Position numbers and translations under genes: made by a program. From positions 34,541,339 through 34,605,338 of the forward strand of contig CM049316.1 of assembly GCA_026874595.1 (NCBI GenBank): a stretch of 64,000 nt of DNA, given 5' to 3'. Positions 23,675 to 35,646 of this stretch are shown piece by piece. The notes under the pieces were generated by a model that was not told the origin of the DNA, ran no database searches, and worked only from the letters and a program-made list of their open reading frames with translations. How positions within the stretch are numbered: the stretch's first letter is position 1; each line of letters opens with the position of its first letter. Source of the DNA: Sipunculus nudus. Taxonomy: Eukaryota; Annelida; Sipuncula; Golfingiida; Sipunculidae.

Positions 23675-24280
23675 ATTATAATAATTAATCATTCTTATTC
23701 ATGTTAATTATAATTGCACCAATAGAGGTTTTCCTGATCGGTTTGTTTCAAACAACGCGAAAGTTGCAATATTACTCACTGATTTACTTACATGTACTTA
23801 TTGTTTAAGGTAGTACTCAGAGAAACATTAAAAAAGCATAGTTTTCTTTAGGCCTTGCATGTGCAAATAACTTTGTACTTCGATAATTCTGGACTGTCTT
23901 TTAGCACATAGAGGGAATAATGGTGTGCACAATCACAGCTATGCACCACAATGCAAGGCCGCTGATCGTGAACAACAAACTTGACACTTCATCTAAACTT
24001 CCTACAGTTATCATAGGATGCGAGGAGAGAATTTTAATGAATGATCAGTTAATATGATCGTGGTCATAACCTCTTCCTCTTAGTTGTATGGAAAATTTAT
24101 AACAACAAGACTTCCAGCAGACTTGCAAATTTCCTGGAATGGACCTGGGATGCGAATAATATCGCGATAATATCGCGCACTCCTAGTAATCATCATATAT
24201 AACTTAAAATTGAATATATCTTTTTTTTCAAATTCAACTTTTTGCAGAAGCATATGAAAGGCGTAAATTTAATAATTCTG
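23675..24280. other. Non-coding stretch
   Basis: AT-rich. No gene or element seen. ATAATATCGCGATAATATCGCGC near 24155 is a small CGCGATA direct repeat. Confidence 0.45.
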
Positions 24281-24409
24281 CATAGTGTGTCCTACGGTGG
24301 CTGATTTAGGACATAGAACAACTATTTATGTCGAGATCTCTAGAAAACATCTCGAGATCTCTACATTTTATCTTGAAAGCGGGCTTTATTGTCTATCGGA
24401 TAACTGTCC

Positions 24410-24545
24410 TTTAAAGCAGTTGTCCGGGGGGATAATGTCTGGAGGGTATTTGTCTGGGAGTTTATTAACTCGGGGGTTGTTTTCTGGGAGGTAATTATCT
24501 CGGGGGTATTTTTCTTTGGGATAGTTATCTGGGGTGTAGGCGTGT
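24410..24545. repeat. About 15-bp minisatellite (TATCTSGGGGGTATT-like)
   Basis: Degenerate units of about 15 bases (TKTCTGGGAGGTAWTT) repeat about eight times. On the minus strand it reads as a proline-rich repeat (DNYPKEKYPRDNYLPENNPR), clearly low-complexity. A direct repeat CTCGAGATCTCTA (near 24332 and 24350) lies just upstream. Confidence 0.8.
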
Positions 24546-25299
24546 TTGTTATAGTAGGTATTTGAAGGTGTGTGGTTATGGTATGTGTTTGTGTGTGTGC
24601 AATCGGTATCCGTGCACGCAAAAAAAAAATGTTCAACACACAAACCACATAATTTTGATGCTCATTGTGTATTTGAATTGGACAGTTCAACCGTTCTTTT
24701 TCCAGGACAGGATCAAATACATAAAACCTTACAAGACAGATAACATTTACACAGGAGGAAACATTTTTGCTTACGCCCATTAAAATAGCAGTATCTCATT
24801 ATTTCGATCATGGATTTTTTAAACTTGAAGTGCTATCAGGTGTGAAAGTCTAAGTGATGACGATTTCTACGAATATATGGAGAACGGAGGAGTAGAGAAG
24901 GACGCCAGAGATTCGATGGGAAGGGAGAAGGTTAGCAATTTGGTTTACCATACACATCGATCCAGCCCTGGGTGAAAGATTTACATTAAATAAAAACAAT
25001 TACCAAGGAAGTGTCTTAGTCTTGGTACAAACCTATAGCGAGATTCACTGACTGAGAGTCATGATTAGCGACGGTCCAGTGTCCGTTGTCTGCATGTCCG
25101 CAATGCCCTCTGGTTCAATATCGGTGTAATAGAGTCTGACTCTGCTTATTGTTAAGGGCTGCTGAACAACTTTTTTGTGTCTATACCTATATTATATTAT
25201 GTGAATAACAGGGTTGAAACGCACAACTTTAACAATTCATTAACATTAATCAAATCAGTTAAAATACATAAACAGAAGCCAAGAGTTCAAAGGAACAGC

Positions 25300-25690
25300 C
25301 TGATGGTTGGTAACACAAGTTGGTGTGCATTGGATCTGTAAAACTGTTCCATCGAACAACAAAAATTTGAATTTGACTCCATTTGAATCCTGTTTTACTT
25401 GTCCTTTAATCGATCTTTCCCTGTCCATCATTTGTTCCAAATTTCTTCAAAACAATTACAGCTCCCATCACCAAATAATGCACTTCCACTCATGGATTAT
25501 AAGTCGCTCAACAAGTACCTGCTACTTGAGGGGGGTCGGTTTTTTAGTCTTATGTTCTTCCCACAAAACATTTCCTCCGCGTGAACCGCTCGATCAATAT
25601 GACTATTCTCTGTTGGATTTCAAACTGGACGGGCTGGAAAATGTCACAGTGGGAAGTCTGTACGAAAAGAGATGAAGTATGCGCATATAA
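25300..25690 (+). pseudogene. Coding-like remnant, unrecognised
   Basis: Two frames look protein-like in sequence: LPLMDYKSLNKYLLLEGG (about 25484-25540) and, after a frame change near 25560, FPPREPLDQYDYSLLDFKLD then LENVTVGSLYEKR to a stop near 25675. The change of frame suggests a decayed exon. It lies about 350 bases upstream of the HECT-like pseudogene and could be an N-terminal part of it. I cannot name a domain. Confidence 0.25.
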
Positions 25691-25999
25691 CGATTCTACC
25701 TGTGCACAATAAAGAAAACAGAATATAAGACAGACTCATAAGGACGATAAGGACAATAAGGTGGATGATTCTGAAATAGCATTGGACCAACCAGAGGGTC
25801 ATCGGATGAAAACCAAACCTTACCACTAACCAAGACGACCAAGACTCCTCTAGAGTGATCTCGAACTCATGCCTTCCTTTGAGGATTGTACCCGACCAAT
25901 GACCTCAACGCCCTTACGGCCCAATGACATATATCGAGAAATGCTAGTCAGATAGGGTTTGAACAGCCTGACATCTATCAAGCTACCGGTGTTGCTTCA

Positions 26000-26975
26000 G
26001 AACCACTAATTAATAGCAGACGAAATCATCCCCCAGCGGAATTAACAAGCTGCTCGATGGCACATTCTGTTAATGTAACAGAAGTTACCAGGGACAATAC
26101 CCTTCGAGGAAAGACTGAAGCATTCAGCAGAGAGGATATTTTACCCCAAAAAATATTCATGTGTCAATACTGCTTCCAAACGGCAGAAATGGAAAATGGA
26201 AAAGAAACTGGCGTTTTAATTGACCGTTTATCAGAATTTTGGGAATAATTTGACGAGACCTGTACCCTAGGCACCATGGTGAAGGAGCCCTGTCTGCACA
26301 ATGATTGTCATGAAAAAAACAGTGGCAGACTGCAGGTATAGAATTCTGTAAAATGAATGGCATCACTTCGAGTTCCTGCCTACCCACATGATGGCGACTT
26401 TTGGCTTTTCGCCAACGGAAGAATTAAGAGCTAATAGAATCATTCCTATATTTTGTAAGAGGAGAAGAGGGATATATCTTGCGAGAATCCCTAAAAACTC
26501 TTGACAGCCTGGATAATAAAGTTTTGATGGAAGTCTTGGGCAGACTCGACTGCAAGAAAATGCCAAAAAAGGATACTATGCGAAGTCTTCTCTGCAAAAT
26601 TTCTCACAAACAAATGTACAAACTGTTACAGTTGACCGCATTGAACTGGACATCTACCATCTTCTAGAAAGGTAATTAAGCGTCTGGATTCCCCATCTCT
26701 GATCAGTGCAACGGAATAACAAACGCACGATTACTTAAAGCGATTTGTCATCGAGTCTGACGTCCACATACACTCTGAAGCATTTTCTACGGTATTGCAC
26801 TGGTTTCAATATTTTGGCGAAAAACGAGTGAAATAAGGTTATCTTTTCAGCTATGTCCGATTTAACTCGTCGTCTTTCCGGACACACATATGGGATTGGC
26901 CTAGAAATTGCTGCGAAGTATCCGAGTTATCCTGCCCTCTGGAGCGAAATGTGATCGATTCTGGAATGGGGCATC
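26000..26975 (+). pseudogene. Decayed HECT-domain (G2E3-like) protein pseudogene
   Basis: A single protein can be followed through three frames. Frame A (about 26050-26311) holds TEAFSREDILPQKIF, ENGKETGVLIDRLSEFWE, an in-frame TAA (26246-26248) where the family usually has a polar residue, then FDETCTLGTMVKEPCLHNDC. A shift in the A-run at 26312-26319 moves to frame B: QWQTAGIEFCKMNGI, stops at 26389 and 26425, then ELIESFLYFV and LRESLKTLDSLDNKVLMEVL, GRLDCKKMP and LLCKISHKQ, ending at 26667. Frame C (from 26672) holds another TAA (26717) and HDYLKRFVIES. Frame D (about 26838-26953) holds SDLTRRLSGHTYGIGLEIA and YPSYPALWSEM. The order matches the C-terminal HECT-like region of G2E3-like proteins that are abundant in molluscs and cnidarians (known from memory; not searched). 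At least three frame changes and four stops mean it is dead. Confidence 0.6.
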
Positions 26976-27585
26976 GGGACAAAGGATGTTGTTTATTTTC
27001 ATGTAGTATGCTCAACGCGGCAGAGGGATCATCCAGATTGGCCAAGTTTGATTTTATGGAGGACACTGTCATTCTATTACAAACACGTGAAACTGGTCTA
27101 TCATGCAGCTGTTTATACATGCTATCCTGTGCAGGACTGTGGTTCCTGGACAGTGGACTTTTTTAAACTAATTTTTTATTCTCGGGCAGAGCAATCTTTC
27201 AGTTAAACCTAGTTCAAATCAGTAGAATGCATGTGCTTTTATATAATTTGTTCTACGGTTTGTAACAAAAGGAAATGCTTTTTAATATAAAAGTAAAAGA
27301 TAACCAAACTTTGCCCGTTAGAACAATTTTTTTTCAAACATTACGTTTGTAATCTTTAAGATAAAAAAAAATAATCATATATATTTACCATTATAGACAC
27401 CTTGTAAAGGTACAAGCTAATCTTTCATTTATTAAAAATTTTATTCTAATTTACATTTTCCATTCTATTTGTTTACTTTCAGTAACATTATTGACATTTG
27501 CCGTTACAGTCCGTTTGGAATTGATCCTTCTGTAATTTTAAATAGAGAAGGTATAGGTTCCTCTTATATTATATTAAATTATATA

Positions 27586-27587
<2 letters not shown>

Positions 27588-27632
<45 letters not shown>
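27588..27632. repeat. (TA)n microsatellite
   Basis: About 45 bp of TA. Confidence 0.95.
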
Positions 27633-27636
<4 letters not shown>

Positions 27637-27825
27637 GAACAAAGCAATAACAGTAAAGTGCGAGAATATGTTTATGTTCAATAGATGTTGAGGTTAAAGT
27701 AAGTATATGCAATTTTGTTTTCAAAAGGATGAATGGGGATTCACTGGAGGAGCGGGTCCTTGATATTATATAGATTTTATTACAATAGGTAGATTTACCT
27801 AGTGAGATAAGGTGGTTTTCTGAGT

Positions 27826-28161
27826 GTGTATACTCCATTGGATCTTGTAGACCTTTTATATCATGTAGTTATCATTTATTTAAAGTTACATCAAGATTCA
27901 CAGTTCGGTGGACACCAAGGGACAGAATACCCACTGACCCTCATGGCTGAGGGAATCGAAATCTTTCCTCAGGTCAACAAACCGAATGTTGCCAACAACA
28001 CTTATCTTGAAGAACCGGTAGCCTATAACTGTGAAGATCATGTCATCTATGGCTCTGTTGCTCTTACGGGACTGGAGTTGGACACGTATTCGATGTTCGG
28101 TATTCGAAGACTAATATCGAATATCACACAAATTAAGGATATCCCATGCATGTTCAAATGA
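27826..28161 (+). CDS. Unrecognised open frame, 111 codons
   Basis: The second half has ordinary protein composition (YPLTLMAEGIEIFPQVNK, then NCEDHVIYGSVALTG and GIRRLISNITQIKDIP), unlike the AT-biased frames around it. It could begin at an acceptor before about 27890 rather than at the upstream ATG. It lies about 0.85 kb downstream of the HECT-like pseudogene. No domain is recognised and no second exon is identified, so it may be a pseudogene piece. Confidence 0.2.
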   Translation: MYTPLDLVDLLYHVVIIYLKLHQDSQFGGHQGTEYPLTLMAEGIEIFPQVNKPNVANNTYLEEPVAYNCEDHVIYGSVALTGLELDTYSMFGIRRLISNITQIKDIPCMFK

Positions 28162-28169
28162 ATAAGTGA

Positions 28170-30630
28170 TACTGGAATGCGATATTAGGGGAAACTTCAA
28201 ACTTTTGACGAGGAGGCCTCGTATTCACTAAGGGGATCTTCTCTTGCCATATGCCTGGCCTCTAGGAGAGCAAAACGCCGGCAGAGCAGCCCTTGTTACT
28301 GTGGTCCTGTTTCTGTGCTGTTAATCTCTTTATACGTAAACCTGCCCCCTTGGCAACCGGGGCTGGTCAGCGTGGACTCACCTAGGATGTTCCTTTGGCA
28401 AATTTCCATTGTTTTAAGGACAATTATAGGCAATGAGAAAGACACAAAAATCAGCGATATTTGAATTTCGGACAACGGTGCCATACAATTTAGCTACAGT
28501 CGATATTATCATGCGAATATCGAAAGTCATACACATTAGAGACATTGAATATTCACCTGCGAAAATAACATAAGTTAGAGACTTTCGAAATTCCCACGCA
28601 AAAGTCTTGGGATACTATGAAAAATATTTAAACAGTGAGTTTCAACTTCTTTGAGGAAAAATTATCTTGAAATATATCATTGTAGACATTCTATAGTACA
28701 TATGCACAACTTCGGCAAACCAACCTTTGCTCCTGTTATGCGCCAGACCATGCAGGATTCCCTGTGATGCTCAACAGCAAGATGCATCTTGGGTTGTCAT
28801 ATGACCCTGTAGTTTTTTTGTGCATGCCTATGATGCTTTGAAATCCTGCAGCAAAATTTTGAGCCCTTTACCCAGCTCTGTTTGATTGGCAGATATGGCA
28901 TCAACTCCTGCCTGATGGAGTCACGGTCATATAACTTAGTAGACACAACCTGTGTGTAAAATGTAAGGGGAAAATATGGAATACTTCAAAAGTTATGGTA
29001 TTCACAACAATTGTATACCTTTCATTGGATTTGCCTGTGAAGATTTAGGTCAAGATCACCTATTTTCGGACTTCTCATCGAATATGGCAGAAAAAAATAG
29101 TGTTTAAAATATGTCGATACAACCTAAAGTACTGCCAATTATAAGGATTACAATATCCTATAATTCGATTTGACTTTAAGACACAAGAAATTCTACAGAT
29201 AACGACTGGCGACTGCAGCGATAGCACTGAAACAACATATCGCCCCTGTGGAGGGGGTGGGGGGATAAAAGGTCCAGTACCAGCGGCAAATCAATGTCAA
29301 AGAAACCATCTTTTATCTGGCATTTATTACTGATATCAAACACCTTTATTGCAAGTTTCGCTTACATTTTTCTAAGGTTGACTGTGTATTTATTCATTGA
29401 CAAGCACATTTTAACATCGAAAGATGAGGAATAAGTGAACTTACGATAAATTTCTGTTTCTCTTCGGCAAATCGAAATTTCGTTAAATTGTAGTTTTTTG
29501 TATATTTACTGTTTTATTACTTATTATAACTGATGATGAAGGTAGTTTTGGTAGATTTATGAATAATTCATTTTCTCTGTCTCTGACTCTCTCTCTCTCT
29601 CTCTCTCCATTGCACATAAAACTTACAAAAGTGAATAAGCTGTTGCAGTCTGAACGTGTATTAAAGACATACCAGTGATCTGCACAGAAAGACCAACTTA
29701 TAATATTACAAGACCCTTTTTATGGATTACCTATGAATCTTTTGTGATAACTTTGTTTAAACACTCTCCTGAAAAGTAATAAACATACACACAACTCAAA
29801 GCTAATCGCTACCATGTGACAAAAGCTATCCATGAGTAACTAAACTTCTTCTGCATCCATGTTTCTTAAGCTTTAATAAGACACCAGAGTATTGTTTAAT
29901 GAAATATTGTAATCATGTGATCACTATTATTGATAACTGATCACATTTAATGTCCTACAATACTTTACATTTTTATCAGATGATAAATAAATAGTATTAA
30001 TTAATACTTTTACGTTTTTATGTGGTTCCTGTATCTTAAACAAGTCACTGCTGTATTCTTGTATTTATACATATATTTTGACAATGAACTTCCCATATGT
30101 AAATTTTGCCATTTCCTAGAGTTTACATATGCAGGCATCTGCAACTTCGAGAGAGAGAAAAAAAACTGGTCTATTTAGTAAGTTCTTGGTGCTGCGAAAG
30201 GGCAACATTTAGATCTGGTATTGCCATCTGACGGGCAAATGTATAGCACATTCATATAGGACAAATCATAAATTGTTATTTCTGTCTCATCCCCTGTAAA
30301 AGCATATTGTTTTTTCATTTCAAGCTGGTTTGATAATTGGGCTTGACCTCACATCACCTAGCTTCTTCTGATGTCCTCGAAATTCTTTATCGAATGAGCC
30401 AATTACGATTTCGTAGAGTGATGCGGAATTGTTTGGATATATGTGGCTCTTATGATCTGAAGAAAGTCAACAATATTAGAACATGTGTGCAACTAAGGTA
30501 AAACAATTGTCTTGATTTTAATATTTATAAATTGCATTGGTGGACCTTGGTAATACAGTTTACTGAAGTAACGATTCTATTAACACTGTTTAATTGCAGA
30601 TGTGTAGTATTAAGAAAATACTGGATTTAC
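28170..30630. other. Non-coding stretch
   Basis: No gene or large repeat recognised. A (CT)n tract lies at 29586-29608. The rest is AT-rich intergenic sequence. Confidence 0.5.
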
Positions 30631-30639
30631 TGTGAAACA

Positions 30640-30868
30640 TAAACCTTATTTATTTTATATGGATTGTACAACTAGTTATAATAACTAATACGAAACACTC
30701 TCCATGGCTCGGATGTTGGCGCTCGGAAGTCGGTTAGGGTAGAGGAAACCGAAGTACCCGGAGAAACCACCAACCACTACAACCCACTCTCATAGCCTCG
30801 CCGGGAATCGAACCCGGGGTCGCCAGCGGAGATGGCCGAGTGTTTTGCCACTCGACTTTCGAGGCCCT
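30640..30868 (-). mobile_element. tRNA-derived SINE, with tRNA-like head
   Basis: Read on the minus strand it starts AGGGCCTCGAAAGTCGAGTG (A-box region AGTCGAGTGGC, as in Ser/Leu tRNAs) and has the B box GGTTCGATTCC at about 30808. A body follows that matches the + strand text at 8698-8893 and 42690-42885. It ends toward a TTATTTATTT-rich tail at 30640. The B box is intact, so RNA polymerase III transcription was once possible. Confidence 0.8.
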
Positions 30869-31190
30869 AGTTCTGAAGATTCAGATAGACTTATTTGAAA
30901 GATTATATGCACAATCGTTGGATATATACAATCGTTAATATATAATTCGGATTAAATAGAGCGGATCTACTAATTATTATAGTCTCACCTATTATCAGAA
31001 ATTTTAAAAATGTTACTTAAAGTATTTTTTTATATTTCACATATCAAGGATTTGATGCGCCATGTTCTATAACACGACCTTAAGGGCCCAGACCATTCAT
31101 ATAACAATACGAAAAGATACCTCCTCGATTATTTTAACATAATCCTTCGTCATCCCAAAAGGCCTGCAATCTATAAATGTGACGACACGA

Positions 31191-31740
31191 ATGCCCCCGC
31201 CGGTAGCAAATTAGAAATATCTTTTTAAAGTGATGGAGTTTAATTATAGTAATGCTGAAGGAACCAGAGTTTTAACATTGTCTCTTTATGATATAACAAT
31301 GTACAGTTAATCGTCAGAAGTAGGTCATAAGGTGCCGTCAGAAGTAGGTCAGCCGGGATTTTCATGAAATGTTCTATGTTCAGGAGCCGTCATACCGAGA
31401 AAAGTTGGTCAGCTGGGACGAAACGCGAACTGGTCATCACCCTTCCTCACACCAAAAAATTAGGTCAACACCTGCAGGCATAGCAAATAAAAGTCAGCAC
31501 CAGTGCATTTGTCATGAAATGTTCTTTTCATTTATGAAATGTTCCGTCATACCGTCCAAATAGGTCAGCCGGGATGAAATGCGAACTCAAACTTTCACTG
31601 GTCATCATCCATCTTCACACCAAAAATCAAGCCAATATCTGCCAGCATTGCAAAAAAAGTCCGTACACCTGTTGGATTTCAGAATGAGGGAATGATGGAA
31701 GGACGAAATGACGGACGTGTAAAACTATATGTAAAAGATG
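31191..31740. repeat. Copy of the ATGCCCCCGCC-ended repeat, 3' end lost
   Basis: Starts ACGAATGCCCCCGCC then GCAAATTAGAAA, exactly as at 13302. It carries the same units (GTCATGAAATGTTCTATG, CAGGAGCCGTCATACCG, GGGACGAAACGCGAACTGGT, TATCTGCCAGCATTGC). It ends with AAAACTATATG but without the terminal hairpin seen at 14939. Confidence 0.75.
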
Positions 31741-31808
31741 GCCAGCCAAACCCTGAAAATCCTTAAGAGTTATTTTTACGGGATCGCGTGTTATTAGCAT
31801 GCATCTAT

Positions 31809-33672
31809 GTGGGATCTGACCAGTGATAGGAGGTAAAATTAATGTTGGTGGATGCTATAGCAAAATTTGATCTTAAAGTCACTGTGTAGGTCATCGAGGT
31901 CACAAGGTATAAAATGTGGTGTAATATAGGCCACTTTTTTTTCATTTAAGATGTCCATAATATCAACTTGTTTTGTTGATTGCAATTGAAAATTTAGTAT
32001 TGCAAACTGAAATACTTTTAATGAATAAAATGTAGATAATTCACTACATAGGACTGTGGTTTCACTGGATTTGTAAACGTACATGTATATGTACTGAGAT
32101 ATGTACTGAGATATGTACTGAGTTAAGAATAGAATAATAATAAAATAAAACAAAATGTGGATCAATAATAAGATATGTTATATATTTATGACTAATTAAT
32201 CAATTGCATGCATGAATGAAAGTACCAGGTATTTGAAACAATTTAAGTCATATGGAAAAATGATGAATGAAATAGTGATAAATCACAATAATAATTAATT
32301 GGTCATTTGACTGTTATTGCCCTCTAGAGCTATAGCTTTTATTAAATAGTAGTTAATTCAAACATATCATCTAGCAGGTTTGGTAATATACTATCCAACA
32401 TTTTCCCCCTTAAATATAAGTCGACCTGTATGCTGTTTCTGTAAAATTCTGTTTTTATGTGAGTTAAACCTTCCTCATATAAGCTGTAAAAATCCTGAGA
32501 TACACCCCTTTGTGCTTTTATTTGTAGCTTTCATGACAGATCTAGATGTGTTATAGAGATTAACTCGGACATAATATTTTGAAATAGTCTATTATTTTAT
32601 GCCATTTTAATTTGTTAATTCTTTTTGTTTAGCTGTTCAAATACTTGTAGAACTAATTTTAGGTTAGGGCGAAAGGCCGTCCCAGTTAAAAGATGTTTTT
32701 TTTTCTCTCCGTAATTTATATGTTCATATGTAATGACAATGTGGGATCTGACCAATGATAGGAGGTAAAATTAATGTTGGTGGATGCTATAGCAAAATTT
32801 GATCTTAAAGTCACTGTGTAGGTCATCGAGGTCACAAGGTATAAAATGTGGTGTAATATAGGCCACTTTTTTATTCATTTAAGATGTCCATAATATCAAC
32901 TTGTTTTGTTGATTGCAATTGAAAATTTAGTATTGCAAACTGAAATACTTTTAATGAATAAAATGTAGATAATTCACTACATAGGACTGTGGTTTCACTG
33001 AATTTGTAAACGTACATGTATATGTACTGAGATATGTACTGAGATATGTACTGAGTTAAGAATAGAATAATAATAAAATAAAACAAAATGTGGATCAATA
33101 ATAAGATATGTTATATATTTATGACTAATTAATCAATTGCATGCATGAATGAAAGTACCAGGTATTTGAAACCATTTAAGTCATATGGAAAAATGATGAA
33201 TGTAATAGTGATAAATCACAATAATAATTAATTGGTCATTTGACTGTTATTGCCCTCTAGAGCTATAGCTTTTATTAAATAGTAGTTAATTCAAACATAT
33301 CATCTAGCAGGTTTGGTAATATACTATCCAACATTTTCCCCCTTAAATATAAGTCGACCTGTATGCTGTTTATGTAAAATTCTGTTTTTATGTGAGTTAA
33401 ACCTTCCTCATATAAGCTGTAAAAATCCTGAGATACACCCCTTTGTGCTTTTATTTGTAGCTTTCATGACAGATCTAGATGTGTTATAGAGATTAACTCG
33501 GACATAATATTTTGAAATAGTCTATTATTTTATGCCATTTTAATTTGTTAATTCTTTTTGTTTAAATGTTCAAATACTTGTAGAACTAATTTTAGGTTAG
33601 GGCGAAAGGCCGTCCCAGTTAAAAGATGTTTTTTTTTTCTCTCCGTAATTTATATGTTCATATGTAATGACA
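31809..33672. repeat. 932-bp direct tandem duplication with TG...CA ends
   Basis: Copy 1 is about 31809-32738 and copy 2 about 32741-33672, separated by one or two bases. Each starts TGTGGGATCTGACCARTGAT and ends TATGTTCATATGTAATGACA. Differences are few: G/A near 31822, G/A near 32068, A/C near 32242, A/T near 32271, C/A near 32439 and the poly(T) length near 32695. Each copy contains GTATAAAATG (a TATA-like box, about 31908 and 32839) and three tandem ATGTACTGAGAT units. TG...CA termini and abutting direct copies are consistent with solo LTRs joined end to end, or with a simple tandem duplication. I see no primer-binding site, no internal genes and no clear target duplication (ATCTA versus CTTAA). 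Confidence 0.9.
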
Positions 33673-34530
33673 CTTAAGACAGGTAAGGTACATTAGAATC
33701 ACTAACATGAAACCTAGGACCCGTCAGTTGCTTTAATCAATTAAACCCTTTAGAAAGAAATATTGATGAGCCATAATTAGGAAATAAATAAAGGATATAC
33801 ATAACCAGTCGGCTACACAGTCATATAGAAAGAGACAGATTTGGGCACCTGTTTCCATATTGTCCTAATTGAACATTGTATGATCTTTGCATGGTCTGAC
33901 TGAGCGTATACTTCAGGACAGGCTTACTATCAAATTGATAATCTGCCGTTTCAACTAGTCACCAACAGTAGTTAAATATAGTCATATAAGGTATGAATTT
34001 GCTCCCTCCTTTATTAAGTTTCAGTGTTTGATTAGTTTTTTTTTCTGCTACCAAGAGATGTAAAATTTTGTTCAGCTGATTGTGTGACCTATTTACATTC
34101 ATCTAGGATGTGTAACTTTGATGTACGCCGGAATGTGTACTGTTTTAAAGGACAATTTTATATGTGGTGTTCTACTTTGAAGTTCAACAAAAATGCTTTG
34201 TTATCATTCCTATTTTGTTCTCTAAGTTTTCAATACCACAAAAGTGCTATATAAAATAAAGCTGTATACAAGAGATTAAGGCTCTGTACATAGCAACACG
34301 AATCTCAGTTGAAGTCTTAAAAAAATACCAAAAGTAATTTTACAGATTTATCATTTATGATTTCAATGTGTTGTCGAACTGCATAATTACATTGAAGCTA
34401 TCCATTAAAATGTCGGAAATTAATATTAAGATTAGCTTATCAATTTGACAAGTATAGCTCTAAATCATTTCACAGTGGTAGATTATCCTTACAAAGTATG
34501 TATCTTTTAACACACACAGTTTCATCAGTA
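33673..34530. other. Non-coding stretch
   Basis: AT-rich. No gene or repeat recognised. Confidence 0.45.
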
Positions 34531-34533
34531 TGA

Positions 34534-34710
34534 TTATAAAGGACAAATCACATTGATATCAAGCTTGAAATCTTGTAAAAATCGCTTCACTTTATTTAAC
34601 AAAATATCTTGGCAATCTGCAGGTATGACAGGCACGACCTCCAAGATGCCTGCTAATGATATGCGTTGGTAAGGATTCAAAAGTTGCATTACGAAAATTG
34701 AGGTGGTTCC
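34534..34710 (-). CDS. Candidate terminal exon of an unrecognised minus-strand gene
   Basis: On the minus strand, an AG at 34712-34711 is followed by an open frame of 58 codons to a TAA: GTTSIFVMQLLNPYQRISLA, then ILEVVPVIPADCQDILLNKV and a tail ending LDINVICPL. The composition looks genuine. It joins in phase 0 to the candidate exon at 35424-35646, 714 bases upstream on this strand. The acceptor is weak (few pyrimidines). I do not recognise the protein. Function unknown. Confidence 0.35.
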   Translation of the reverse strand, partial: GTTSIFVMQLLNPYQRISLAGILEVVPVIPADCQDILLNKVKRFLQDFKLDINVICPL

Positions 34711-35249
34711 CTCTACCACAAATCCTTTAAAAAGGGTTAATCCGTAAATAAATGTATAATACATATTTAACAGGGAAGTTAGGGATCCCCTGTACCTCAC
34801 ACTATATTTATAGGACCACCTTTTAATGTTTCCCAATGAGTCCATATCACATTTGGATATTAAGAAAATAAAGAAATGGTGCCAAAATAAACAACAGTTT
34901 CTGAAAACCGTCCAAGGATTATAGATATTTTATATCTATAGTTATTTAAATACCTTCTTTCAGCAAATAAAAATTAGGAAAATTAACACTGTAACCTTAA
35001 AAAGCATCTATTAAAATTGTGAACATGTAACCATCAAAAGATAATTAAAGGGCTTTATTTTACCATATATAATTTACCATATAAAAATTGGTTTTCCTCG
35101 AATTCTGGGTGCAGGCATGATGGCATATATTGTGTCTCCGTCTCCTCATCTTACCGTCTTACATTGTGTCAAATTCCCTTACGTTAAGCATGAACTGGTC
35201 CATGGATCAGTTACAATATTCGTGTGGGTGCCTGAAGAGCTTGTGTTGG

Positions 35250-35250
<1 letters not shown>

Positions 35251-35314
<64 letters not shown>
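35251..35314. repeat. (TA)n microsatellite
   Basis: About 64 bp of pure TA, between the two minus-strand candidate exons. Confidence 0.95.
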
Positions 35315-35316
<2 letters not shown>

Positions 35317-35423
35317 ACCTAATCGGATAATAATTATCATTGATAGTTCACTGTGTTGTTTCAATAAATAATGTTATTTCATGAGGTGCTGAAGATATAA
35401 TCAAAGGTAGAAACATATATTAC

Positions 35424-35646
35424 ATCTAATCCTTGCCATTTGGCCCCGTACTTCTGTCGTACAATATTCCTCATTTCGTCAAGCTTGCTGATCAGGCTTG
35501 TCCTCATCACAGCTTGAGGACTCCCGCGGCATTGATCATCGAATGTGCGGATGGTATCATTATATAGTGGTTCAAGGATTGCGTCAAGGGCTGCTATATC
35601 TTTTGGACATCCTCTTTTAATGGACCGCGGAGAAGCAGCAAAGATT
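35424..35646 (-). CDS. Candidate internal exon of an unrecognised minus-strand gene
   Basis: On the minus strand, acceptor CTAAAAAG precedes an open stretch of 74 codons (one leading base plus 222), ending at a GT donor (GAT|GTAATA, 35423). It reads IFAASPRSIKRGCPKDIAAL, then DAILEPLYNDTIRTFDDQCR, GSPQAVMRTSLISKLDEMRN and IVRQKYGAKWQGLD. Helical, charged, non-repetitive sequence and a phase-0 end compatible with the exon at 34534-34710 support real coding origin. A TGA lies in frame just upstream of the acceptor, so the exon cannot extend far. The family is unknown to me. No upstream exon was found with confidence. Confidence 0.4.

Noticed and set aside
24361-24780. 139-codon minus-strand proline/threonine-rich frame
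   Set aside because: Translation of a 15-bp minisatellite plus flanking sequence. Several frames stay open because of the repeat.
30780-30868. Functional tRNA gene
   Set aside because: Has A and B boxes but no cloverleaf with proper acceptor stem. It continues into a SINE body shared with other copies.
31839-33098. Duplicated minus-strand frames of 108 and 75 codons as a gene pair
   Set aside because: Copies of one frame inside the 932-bp tandem duplication. AT-driven composition, and one copy is truncated by a single change.
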